From Ramlibacter sp. (GTDB lineage Bacteria > Pseudomonadota > Gammaproteobacteria > Burkholderiales > Burkholderiaceae_C), in the NCBI GenBank assembly GCA_025351615.1, contig JANXVP010000284.1, positions 1 through 5,933 of the forward strand: 5,933 bases of DNA, in the 5' to 3' direction. The position numbers and the translations under genes are program-made. This document shows positions 1-5,464 of this stretch, piece by piece; position 1 is the first letter of the stretch; each line of letters begins with the position of its first letter. The notes under the pieces are model-generated. The model was given only the letters and a program-made list of their open reading frames with translations, ran no database searches and was not told where the DNA came from.

Positions 1-2
1 GC

Positions 3-200
3 TCTAGCGGAGCTGCTAAGCGGTACTTGCGCCAGTTCGTGGGGGAGATCCGCTTCGACGGCAAGCGGGTGGTGATGCGGGGGAAAAAGGCGGCGCTACT
101 GGCAGCAGCAGCGGAAAAAGAAATGGGCACCGCAAGGGTGCCCATCTCCGTACCTAGTTGGCTCCTCGACCTGGGCTCGAACCAGGGACCTACGGATTAA
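3..200 (+). CDS. C-terminal end of a probable site-specific recombinase (5' end outside window)
   Basis: An open frame enters from the left edge and gives 65 residues before a TAA. Its first part (AKRYLRQFVGEIRFDGKRVV, then MRGKKAALLAAAAEKE) resembles the extreme C-terminus of recombinase-family proteins of integrated elements; this is recognition from memory and no catalytic domain is visible. The last residues (LLDLGSNQGPTD) are encoded by the complement of the tRNA-Asn gene, so the stop codon lies at the tRNA anticodon loop. The frame also runs through the tRNA's terminator hairpin. A reading frame ending inside a tRNA 3' half is typical of an integrase whose attachment site is that tRNA, with the element lying to the left. 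It could instead be a remnant or a chance open frame. No start codon or upstream gene can be judged. Confidence 0.55.
   Translation, partial: SSGAAKRYLRQFVGEIRFDGKRVVMRGKKAALLAAAAEKEMGTARVPISVPSWLLDLGSNQGPTD
115..145 (-). terminator. Intrinsic terminator of tRNA-Asn
   Basis: Read on the minus strand, a 9-bp perfect stem (ATGGGCACC/GGTGCCCAT, arms 137-145 and 123-131) closes a 5-nt loop. It is followed by a T-rich tract, TTTCTTTTT (123-115). It starts about 14 nt after the tRNA 3' end. The same bases are read in the other direction as codons of the recombinase-like frame. Confidence 0.85.
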
Positions 201-234
201 CAGTCCGGCGCTCTACCAACTGAGCTATCGAGGA
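159..234 (-). tRNA. tRNA-Asn (anticodon GTT)
   Basis: The complement folds into a complete 76-nt cloverleaf. The 7-bp acceptor stem is TCCTCGA paired with TCGAGGA. The D arm is GCTC-AGTTGGTA-GAGC. The anticodon stem is CCGGA/TCCGT (last pair A-T, one G-T wobble) around loop CTGTTAA with anticodon GTT at 199-201. The T arm is CCTGG-TTCGAGC-CCAGG, and 3' GCCA is encoded. It decodes AAC/AAU asparagine codons. A TATAAT box lies just upstream and an intrinsic terminator just downstream, so it appears to be a single-gene transcript. Its 3' half is overlapped on the opposite strand by the end of the recombinase-like frame, as expected for an integration target whose 3' end was rebuilt by the element. 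Confidence 0.97.
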
Positions 235-245
235 ACAAGCCTCAG

Positions 246-251
246 ATTATA
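246..251 (-). promoter_or_regulatory. -10 box of the tRNA-Asn promoter
   Basis: The minus strand carries a perfect TATAAT ending 11 nt before the tRNA 5' end, which places the start point within a few bases of the mature end. No good -35 hexamer is seen at 16-18 nt spacing; the upstream bases are GC-rich. Confidence 0.65.
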
Positions 252-410
252 GCGTGACCGCCGGGGGTCCTCGAGAACTGCAGCGGTCGCGCAAGCGCGG
301 CGCAGTCCGGGGCTGACGCCGCATCGGGCCATTTCCTTTCAGCCAATGCGCCTTCGGTCTTCGTATCGCATGGGACGGACTCATACGTTGCCAATCAAAA
401 GGAAAATCTG
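252..410. other. Intergenic spacer between tRNA-Asn and the hydrolase gene
   Basis: This stretch separates divergently transcribed genes. It holds the upstream part of the tRNA promoter on the left and must hold the hydrolase promoter. I could not identify a convincing -35/-10 pair for the hydrolase. No repeat, conserved open frame or long inverted repeat is evident, apart from a trivial CGCGC-AA-GCGCG palindrome at 288-299. Confidence 0.5.
399..403 (+). promoter_or_regulatory. Ribosome binding site of the hydrolase gene
   Basis: AAGGA lies 7 nt upstream of the ATG at 411 in an A-rich context (AAAAGGAAAATCTG). This fixes the start and is consistent with the signal peptide that begins there. 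Confidence 0.75.
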
Positions 411-1448
411 ATGAAACTGACCCCCATCGCCACTGCCGCTGTGCTTGCATCCGCCCTCGTCGCCGGAACGGCATTTGCCGCCGCTTCGGCTGACGCCGAC
501 ATGCAGGCCGTGCTCGACGCGCACGCCGGCCTGCATCCCAAGGCGATCGAAAAACTCTCCGCCGCGGAGGCGCGCAAGCAGCCGACTCCGGCCGATGCCG
601 TTGGCGTGGTGCTCAAGAAGAAGGGCATGAGCACCGATCCCAAGGTGCTGGTGCCCGGCATCAAGACCGCGGACCACACCATCGCCGGTGCGGTCGGCCA
701 GATTCCGGCCACGATTTACACGCCCGACGGCGCCGGCCCGTTCCCCGTCATCGTGTACTACCACGGCGGCGGCTGGGTCATCGCAAACAGAAAGGTCTAC
801 GACGGCGGCGCGCGCGGCCTTAGCAAGCAGGCCAACGCGGTGGTCGTATCGATCGATTACCGCCAGGCGCCCGAGCACAAGTTCCCGGCCGCCTGGGACG
901 ACGCCTTCGCCGCATACAAGTGGACGCTGGCCAATGCTGCTTCGATCAAGGGCGATCCGAAGAAGCTGGCGATCGCAGGTGAAAGCGCCGGCGGCGGACT
1001 CGCGATCGCAACCGCGATCGCCGTGCGTGATGCTGGCCTGCAGGCGCCGGTGCACGTGCTGTCGGTATACCCGATTGCGCAGGCCAGCCTGACGACGCCG
1101 TCGTACGAAGAAAACGCGCAGGCCAAACCCCTGAACCGCGCGATGATGAAGTGGTTCCTGGACATGTCCGTCAAGTCGCCCTCCGACCTGAAGGATCCGC
1201 GGATCTCAGTGGTGGAGGCCAAGTTGCAGGGCCTGCCGCCGGTCACCATCATCAATGCCAGCATCGACCCGCTGGCCAGCGATGGCGCGATGCTGGAAGC
1301 CGCGCTGAAGAAGGCGGGCGTGCCGGTCGAACGCAAATTGTATGAAGGCGTCACGCATGAATTCTTCGGCATGGCGGCTGTCGTCGGCAAGGCCAAGGAC
1401 GCGCAGGAATACGCGGCCCAGCGCCTGAATGACAGCTTCGCGAAGTAA
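411..1448 (+). CDS. Exported alpha/beta hydrolase (HSL-type esterase/lipase)
   Basis: 345 residues. It likely hydrolyses carboxylic esters; the substrate cannot be told from sequence. Residues 1-23 are a Sec signal peptide (MKLTPI, an Ala/Val-rich core, then AFA before A24), so the enzyme should act in the periplasm or outside the cell. The alpha/beta-hydrolase fold follows: YYHGGGW at 116-122 gives the oxyanion-hole HGGG of the hormone-sensitive-lipase (family IV) group; DYRQAPEHKFPAA at 149-161 is the usual block after it; GESAGG at 190-195 holds the nucleophile Ser192; Asp286 (IDPLASDG) and His316 (THEFFGM) complete the triad. Residues 24-95 form an N-terminal cap segment with little recognisable similarity. 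Length fits the family plus a leader. The start is backed by a good ribosome binding site. It is a stand-alone gene followed by a strong terminator and convergent with the cys/fdx block, with no evident functional tie to it. Confidence 0.9.
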   Translation: MKLTPIATAAVLASALVAGTAFAAASADADMQAVLDAHAGLHPKAIEKLSAAEARKQPTPADAVGVVLKKKGMSTDPKVLVPGIKTADHTIAGAVGQIPATIYTPDGAGPFPVIVYYHGGGWVIANRKVYDGGARGLSKQANAVVVSIDYRQAPEHKFPAAWDDAFAAYKWTLANAASIKGDPKKLAIAGESAGGGLAIATAIAVRDAGLQAPVHVLSVYPIAQASLTTPSYEENAQAKPLNRAMMKWFLDMSVKSPSDLKDPRISVVEAKLQGLPPVTIINASIDPLASDGAMLEAALKKAGVPVERKLYEGVTHEFFGMAAVVGKAKDAQEYAAQRLNDSFAK

Positions 1449-1481
1449 GGTGACAGTCCGCGCGAGCGGGCTCCAATGAAC

Positions 1482-1511
1482 AAGCCCGCCGAAAGAAGCG
1501 GGCTTTTTTTT
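1482..1511 (+). terminator. Rho-independent terminator of the hydrolase gene
   Basis: An 8-bp perfect stem, AAGCCCGC (1482-1489) with GCGGGCTT (1498-1505), closes an 8-nt loop CGAAAGAA. The T run spans 1504-1511. It starts 34 nt after the hydrolase stop. Read on the minus strand the same stem is followed by GTT only, so it may stop the convergent reductase transcript less efficiently; no other terminator is seen for that gene. Confidence 0.9.
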
Positions 1512-1527
1512 GCTGTCGACCGTCGGT

Positions 1528-2652
1528 TCAGTCGAACACCGGCGACTCCACGCCCAGCACCTTGTGCAGCTTGGGACTGGTGGTGGTGTACTGCAGGTGG
1601 ATCTTCTTGTCCGGAAAGATGAATGGCGCAGCGCCGAAAGCGGCGAGGGCGCACTCATGAAAGCCCGACAGGATCAGCTTCTTTTTGCCCGGATAGATGT
1701 TGATGTCACCGACAGCGAAGATGCCCGGCGTGTTGGTGGAGAACTTCTCCGTGTCCACCTTCACCTGCTTGCGCTCGATGTCCAGGCCCCATTCGGCAAT
1801 GGGCCCCAGCTTGGGCGACAGGCCAAAGAAGACCAGCAGCATGTCCAGCGGCACCACGCGCGTCACGCCGTCCGACCCGGTGACTTTGGCGCCGGCGAGT
1901 TTGCCGTCTTTCTCGTCGTAACCGGTGATCTGGCCGACGATGAACTGCATCTCGTACGCATCGCACAGCGCATGCATCTTCGCGACCGAGGCCGGCGCAG
2001 CCTTGAACCCGTCGCGGCGGTGGATCAGGATGACGCTCTCCGCCTTGTTCGGGCCTTCGGCTGCGAAGTTCAGTGCCCAGTCCAGGGCCGAGTCGCCGCC
2101 GCCGACGATCACCAGGTTCTTGCCGGCAAAGTCGGCCGGGTTCTTCACCCGGTAATGCAGTTGCGTGCCTTCGAAGGCCTGCAAGCCCTCGACCTTCAGC
2201 AACCGCGGCTGGAAGGCGCCGACGCCCGCCGCGATGAAGATGGTCTTGGTCAGGAACGTCGTGCCCTTTGACGTCTCGACGAAGAAACGGCCATCGTCCT
2301 GCTTGCGCACCGTCGTCACTTCCTGGCCGAAGTGGAAGTTCGCACCGAAGGGCTCGATCTGCTTGAGCAGGTTGTCCGTCAATTCCTGCCCGGTGCAGAC
2401 CGGCACCGCCGGGATGTCGTAGATCGGCTTGTCCGGGTAGAGCTCGACACACTGTCCACCAGGGTAGGCCAGCGAATCGATCACATGGGCCTTGATTTCG
2501 AGCAGGCCCAGCTCGAACACCTGGAACAGGCCGACCGGACCCGCTCCGACGATGACGGCATCGGTTTCGATCGGGCCGTCCTGCGAAGAGCGGGATTGAC
2601 CTTCATGGGCCAGGGCGGTCTTGATCACTTCTTTGTTCAGTTGCGGTTCCAT
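1528..2652 (-). CDS. TrxR-like (type 2) ferredoxin-NADP+ reductase / FAD-dependent oxidoreductase
   Basis: 374 residues. The predicted reaction is FAD-mediated electron exchange between NADPH and ferredoxin in the cytoplasm. An N-terminal extension (about 1-30) leads into the FAD Rossmann motif GAGPVG at 36-41. HVIDS at 56-60 and YPGGQC at 63-68 follow. The second Rossmann motif GGGDSA at 184-189 and HRRDGFKA at 211-218 form the NADP site, and FAVGD at 312-316 closes the FAD domain. The CxxC redox pair of thioredoxin reductase is absent, which fits the ferredoxin-NADP reductase subgroup (Bacillus YumC type). It is somewhat longer than that family's usual ~330-350 residues because of the N-terminal tail; no other in-frame Met lies before the FAD motif. 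The ribosome site is weak. It lies 26 nt downstream of a 7Fe ferredoxin gene, which names the likely partner. The name could be looser (generic NAD(P)/FAD oxidoreductase), as the family is often annotated. Confidence 0.88.
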   Translation of the reverse strand: MEPQLNKEVIKTALAHEGQSRSSQDGPIETDAVIVGAGPVGLFQVFELGLLEIKAHVIDSLAYPGGQCVELYPDKPIYDIPAVPVCTGQELTDNLLKQIEPFGANFHFGQEVTTVRKQDDGRFFVETSKGTTFLTKTIFIAAGVGAFQPRLLKVEGLQAFEGTQLHYRVKNPADFAGKNLVIVGGGDSALDWALNFAAEGPNKAESVILIHRRDGFKAAPASVAKMHALCDAYEMQFIVGQITGYDEKDGKLAGAKVTGSDGVTRVVPLDMLLVFFGLSPKLGPIAEWGLDIERKQVKVDTEKFSTNTPGIFAVGDINIYPGKKKLILSGFHECALAAFGAAPFIFPDKKIHLQYTTTSPKLHKVLGVESPVFD

Positions 2653-2678
2653 ACGGATGTGGCTTCACTTCGTTCCGG

Positions 2679-3008
2679 TCAGCGGATCAGCTGGGCGATC
2701 TTCCCGCTCTTGTCCTTCCAGTCGTCGGCGTCGTCGGGCGCGGGCTTGCGTTTGGTAATGCTCTTCCAGCCGGGGGCCTGCGACAGTTCAGTGTTGAGCT
2801 TGATGAACGCGATCTGGTCCGCCGGCACGTCTTCTTCGGCATAGATGGCGTTGACCGGGCACTCGGGGATGCAGACCGCGCAGTCGATGCACTCGTCCGG
2901 ATCGATCACCAGCATGTTCGGTCCCTCGCGGAAGCAATCCACAGGACAGACATCCACGCAATCGGTGTACTTGCAGCGGATACAGGATTCGGTGACGACG
3001 TGGGTCAT
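2679..3008 (-). CDS. fdxA: 7Fe ferredoxin FdxA ([3Fe-4S][4Fe-4S])
   Basis: 109 residues; a small, acidic, soluble electron carrier. It closely resembles Azotobacter vinelandii ferredoxin I along its whole length. Nine cysteines sit at 9, 12, 17, 21, 25, 40, 43, 46 and 50. By analogy with that protein (numbering offset by one), Cys9, Cys17 and Cys50 should bind the [3Fe-4S] cluster and Cys21, Cys40, Cys43 and Cys46 the [4Fe-4S] cluster, leaving Cys12 and Cys25 free. Motifs [18 protein letters not shown] and [12 protein letters not shown] are intact. The C-terminal tail after about 60 is the usual one of this family. It lies 57 nt after cysN and 26 nt before the reductase on the same strand. 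The ribosome binding site before the ATG is poor. In other bacteria this ferredoxin serves several redox pathways; which one here is inferred only from position. Confidence 0.95.
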   Translation of the reverse strand: MTHVVTESCIRCKYTDCVDVCPVDCFREGPNMLVIDPDECIDCAVCIPECPVNAIYAEEDVPADQIAFIKLNTELSQAPGWKSITKRKPAPDDADDWKDKSGKIAQLIR

Positions 3009-3065
3009 GTGGTTCTAAGGGCAGGGAAAAACCCCTGATTTTACTGCGCGGGGTCGCTGCCTGCC
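3009..3065 (-). promoter_or_regulatory. cysN-fdxA intergenic segment with possible -10 box and small palindrome
   Basis: Read on the minus strand, TAAAAT at 3043-3038 matches a -10 hexamer in five of six positions, but no matching -35 is visible. Just downstream, CAGGG and CCCTG (3022-3037) can pair across a TTTTT-containing loop. This could mark a separate fdxA promoter with a small leader hairpin, or simply an operon spacer. Confidence 0.25.
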
Positions 3066-4511
3066 TCAGCGCACCAGGACGGCCCCTGCGGTCTTGTGGC
3101 TGGCAGTGTCCACCAGCACCAGCGAACCGAGCAAGCGCGAGCGCTGGTACGGCAGGGTGGCCAGCGGTTCCTGCAGGGTCAACTCCACGTGGCCGATCGA
3201 ATGGGGCTCGAGCTGGTCGGCGTCGGTTTCGGCCAGGGTATGGATGTCCAGCTTGTGGACGATGCGCTTGACCTTGGCCTTGACCCAGCGATGGCCATGC
3301 AGCGCCCAGTAGACCCGGCCGGGGACCAGCGGTTCGTCGTCCATCCAGGCGATGGTGGCCGACAGTTGGCGGCTCGCCTCGAACGCCTCCGGCTCCAGCA
3401 GCCAGTCGCCGCGGGACACGTCGACCTCGCGGTCCAGGACGATCCCGGCGCTATGGCCCGCCGCCACGCCGCGGGGGTGACGGGTGTGATCCAGCACCTG
3501 GGCCACAGTCGCGGTCTGGCCGCTGGGCAGTACCTTCACCTGTTGCCCCGGCTGGACCGCGCCGGCCGCGATCCGGCCCCAGAACACGCGGCGTCCCTGG
3601 CTGGTGTCCGACGACCCGGAAAATTTCTCGACCCACTGCACCGGGAAGGCGAGGGCTTCATCGGTTTCGGCTTGCGTGACGTCCAGTTGCTCCAGCACCT
3701 GCAGCAGCGAAGGCCCGTCGTAACCGCACCAGCCGGGTTCGGCTGTCACGACGTTGTGGCCCTTCAGCGCCGACACCGGCACGACGGCGCGGACTTCGAT
3801 CTTTGCCGCGGTGCTGAATGCGGTAAGCGCGCCGCTGATGGTGCGGAATGCCAGGGCCGGGTCGCCCACGGCATCCAGCTTGTTGATCGCGAACACGATG
3901 GCTGGAACGCGCAGCAGGTTCACGAGCAGCGAGTGACGTCGCGTCTGCGGCAGCAGCTGCAGATCGGGATTGGCCCAGTCCAGCTTGGTGGCGTCGACCA
4001 GCACGACAGCGGCATCCGCGCCGGAGGCGGCCGTCACCATGTTGCGGGTGTACTGCTCGTGGCCAGGTGCGTCGCCGATGATGAACTTGCGTCCCGGCGT
4101 GGCGAAGTAGCGATAAGCGACGTCGATCGTGATGCCCTGTTCGCGCTCGGCCGACAGCCCGTCCGTCAACAACGCCAGGTCCGTGACCCCGGAGCGCTGC
4201 ACGCCCGCCAGCTGGTCCTGCAGCACCGACTTGCTGTCCACCAGCAGCCGGCCGATCAGCGTGCTCTTGCCGTCGTCCACCGAGCCGCAGGTGATGAAGC
4301 GGAGCGCGGCTCCGCCGCGCGACGCTTCATCATCCCCGCGCAGGCGGGGATCCACGCCGTTTTCGCCGTCATTCCCGCGCAGGCGGGAATCCAGGGCATC
4401 CGGGACGCGCTGGGTCCCCGCCTTCGCGGGGATGACGGCCTTCGTGGGCGTGACGGCGTTCGCGGGGATGACGGCGTTCTCGGCGATGACGCGGTTGCTG
4501 CTGGTTCGCAT
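3066..4511 (-). CDS. cysN: Sulfate adenylyltransferase subunit 1 (CysN, GTPase) with repeat-derived N-terminal insertion
   Basis: 481 residues. CysN is the GTPase subunit that, with CysD, makes APS from ATP and sulfate. G1 is GSVDDGKST at 76-84. The segment EREQGITIDVAYRYF (122-136) holds the switch I threonine. G3 is DAPGH at 147-151 (commonly DTPGH in the family), G4 is NKLD at 210-213, and G5-like SALKG is at 247-251. EF-Tu-like beta-barrel domains follow to the end. Family proteins reach RFITCGSVDDGKST within about 20-30 residues; here it starts at 71 because residues about 7-62 are translated from palindromic and 18-bp tandem repeats (hexapeptides such as AVIPAN, then DSRLRGND and DPRLRGDD). 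The ATG shares one base with the cysD stop (TGATG), so translation is probably coupled and this start is likely. The only in-frame GTG inside the repeats, at codon 53, lacks a good ribosome site. There is no C-terminal APS-kinase (CysC) domain, unlike CysNC fusions. Confidence 0.93.
   Translation of the reverse strand: MRTSSNRVIAENAVIPANAVTPTKAVIPAKAGTQRVPDALDSRLRGNDGENGVDPRLRGDDEASRGGAALRFITCGSVDDGKSTLIGRLLVDSKSVLQDQLAGVQRSGVTDLALLTDGLSAEREQGITIDVAYRYFATPGRKFIIGDAPGHEQYTRNMVTAASGADAAVVLVDATKLDWANPDLQLLPQTRRHSLLVNLLRVPAIVFAINKLDAVGDPALAFRTISGALTAFSTAAKIEVRAVVPVSALKGHNVVTAEPGWCGYDGPSLLQVLEQLDVTQAETDEALAFPVQWVEKFSGSSDTSQGRRVFWGRIAAGAVQPGQQVKVLPSGQTATVAQVLDHTRHPRGVAAGHSAGIVLDREVDVSRGDWLLEPEAFEASRQLSATIAWMDDEPLVPGRVYWALHGHRWVKAKVKRIVHKLDIHTLAETDADQLEPHSIGHVELTLQEPLATLPYQRSRLLGSLVLVDTASHKTAGAVLVR
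4330..4354 (+). repeat. REP hairpin A
   Basis: An 8-bp perfect stem ATCCCCGC (4332-4339) with GCGGGGAT (4344-4351) around loop GCAG. It is a direct copy of hairpin B 39 bp further on: the two 25-mers differ at two paired positions that keep the stem intact (C for T and G for A). In CysN it encodes the DPRLRGDD segment. Confidence 0.85.
4365..4439 (+). repeat. Composite palindromic element (hairpins B and C inverted, BIME-like)
   Basis: A 75-bp unit bounded by 15-bp inverted repeats, GCCGTCATTCCCGCG (4365-4379) and CGCGGGGATGACGGC (4425-4439), 14 of 15 positions complementary. Inside, hairpin B pairs 4371-4378 with 4383-4390, hairpin C pairs 4415-4421 with 4426-4432, and CCAG/CTGG (4391-4394, 4410-4413) can pair between them. 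Two REP hairpins in opposite orientation with an inner stem is the standard layout of such doublets. Confidence 0.85.
4415..4504 (+). repeat. 18-bp tandem repeat, about five units with decay
   Basis: Consecutive 18-mers start at 4415, 4433, 4451, 4469 and 4487. The clearest are TGACGGCGTTCGCGGGGA (4451) and TGACGGCGTTCTCGGCGA (4469). The first unit is the right arm of the composite palindrome and the last is strongly degenerate. Translated in cysN they give a hexapeptide ladder (RVIAEN, AVIPAN, AVTPTK, AVIPAK). Confidence 0.8.
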
Positions 4512-5464
4512 CAGAAGTACCCGTCTTTCTTGCGCTTCTCCATCGAAGCGTCGGAGGTCTTGTCGTCCATCCGGGTGGCTCCGCGCTCGCTCACTTCCAC
4601 CGTCAGCGTTTCCACAACGACGTCCGCCGCATTGGCGGCAGTGCTCGCTACCGGGCAGGTGCAGGTGATGTCGCCCACGGTACGAAAGCGCACGGTGCGG
4701 GCGACGACTTCTTCGCCGTCCCTGGCCGGTGTGAGTTCGGTCACCGGCACCAGCAGGCCCTTGCGCTCCACCACCGGGCGCTGGTGGGCGTAATAGATCG
4801 ACGGCAGCGCGATGTCTTCACGCTCGATGTACTGCCACACGTCGAGCTCGGTCCAGTTGGAGATCGGGAACACCCGGAAGTGTTCTCCGGGCTGCAGGCG
4901 CGTGTTGAACAGCGTCCATAGCTCCGGCCGCTGCGCCTTCGGTTGCCACTGCCCGAAACTGTCGCGGTGCGAAAAGATTCGCTCCTTGGCCCGGGCTTTT
5001 TCTTCATCCCTGCGGGCGCCCCCGATCAATGCGTCGAACCGGAATTCCTCGATTGCTTCCAGCAGCGTCACCGACTGGTGCACGTTGCGCGATTCGCCCG
5101 GATGCGCCAGCCGCACCGTGCCGCGCTTCATCGAATCCTCGACATTGCGCACGATCAGTTCGGCGCCCAGCTCTTTCGCGCGCAGGTCCCGGAAGGCCGT
5201 GACTTCGGGAAAGTTGTGACCGGTGTCGATCATCAGCAGCGGGTACGGAATGCGCCCGACACCGGAGGTGGCGTCCTTGCCGCCGAACGCTTTTTCCGCG
5301 CACTTGAGCAGGACCAGCGAATCCTTGCCGCCCGAAAACAGCAGCGTCGGCCGCTCGAACACGGCCGCCACTTCCCGCAGAATGAAGATGGTTTCCTCCT
5401 CCAGCGCGTCGAGATGCTTGTTGCTCAGCTGGCCCAGCAACTTCGGCTCGGTCCGGGCGTTCAT
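4511..5464 (-). CDS. cysD: Sulfate adenylyltransferase subunit 2 (CysD)
   Basis: 317 residues; the catalytic subunit of the CysDN ATP sulfurylase, forming APS and pyrophosphate from ATP and sulfate in the cytoplasm. It is an adenine-nucleotide alpha-hydrolase-fold protein: PP-loop SGGKDS at 44-49, MIDTGHNFPE at 78-87, GGARRDEEKARAKERI at 148-163, and FPISNWTELDVWQYI at 199-213. VRFRTVGDITCTCPV at 258-272 carries a CTC motif that I recall from betaproteobacterial CysD in place of the enterobacterial GCWPLTGAV. The usual ending KKDGYF is present. Length is close to the roughly 300-residue norm. The ATG overlaps the cysH stop by 4 nt (ATGA), with AAGG 7 nt upstream at 5472-5475. The stop overlaps the cysN start by one base. 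The three genes therefore form one translationally coupled unit. Confidence 0.97.
   Translation of the reverse strand: MNARTEPKLLGQLSNKHLDALEEETIFILREVAAVFERPTLLFSGGKDSLVLLKCAEKAFGGKDATSGVGRIPYPLLMIDTGHNFPEVTAFRDLRAKELGAELIVRNVEDSMKRGTVRLAHPGESRNVHQSVTLLEAIEEFRFDALIGGARRDEEKARAKERIFSHRDSFGQWQPKAQRPELWTLFNTRLQPGEHFRVFPISNWTELDVWQYIEREDIALPSIYYAHQRPVVERKGLLVPVTELTPARDGEEVVARTVRFRTVGDITCTCPVASTAANAADVVVETLTVEVSERGATRMDDKTSDASMEKRKKDGYF

Larger units (their letters stand above)
4326..4504. repeat. REP/BIME-like palindromic array inside the cysN 5' coding region
   Basis: About 180 bp hold three short GC-rich hairpins with ATYCCCGC...GCGGGRAT arms plus 18-bp tandem units. The sequence belongs to the widespread class of repeats recognisable from its translations (VIPAKAG, SRLRGND, FPRRRES, PAFAGMT). 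It contributes codons about 7-62 of cysN with no frameshift or stop. The individual parts are listed separately. Confidence 0.88.

Noticed and set aside
288..299. CGCGC-AA-GCGCG palindrome upstream of the hydrolase
   Set aside because: It is too short, with a 2-nt loop and no T run; expected by chance in GC-rich DNA.
857..1658. Minus-strand open frames opposite the hydrolase 3' end and across its terminator
   Set aside because: They cross a strong terminator and the antisense of catalytic motifs, with no family resemblance.
1510..2271. 253-codon + strand open frame opposite the reductase gene
   Set aside because: It lies wholly antisense to a clear FAD/NADP reductase and begins near the terminator; the composition is that of a shadow frame.
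4353..4355. Internal GTG as the true cysN start, leaving the repeats untranslated
   Set aside because: It has no good ribosome binding site and would still include repeat codons, whereas the TGATG coupling with cysD supports the upstream ATG. It is not fully excluded.
4326..4504. CRISPR-like array
   Set aside because: Units are contiguous or palindromic, with no unique spacers of regular length and no cas genes; REP/BIME plus tandem repeat fits better.
3096..4793. 565-codon open frame on the + strand opposite cysN and cysD
   Set aside because: It is antisense to two well-identified genes, has no recognisable domain, and is explained by GC-rich codon bias plus the stop-free repeat.
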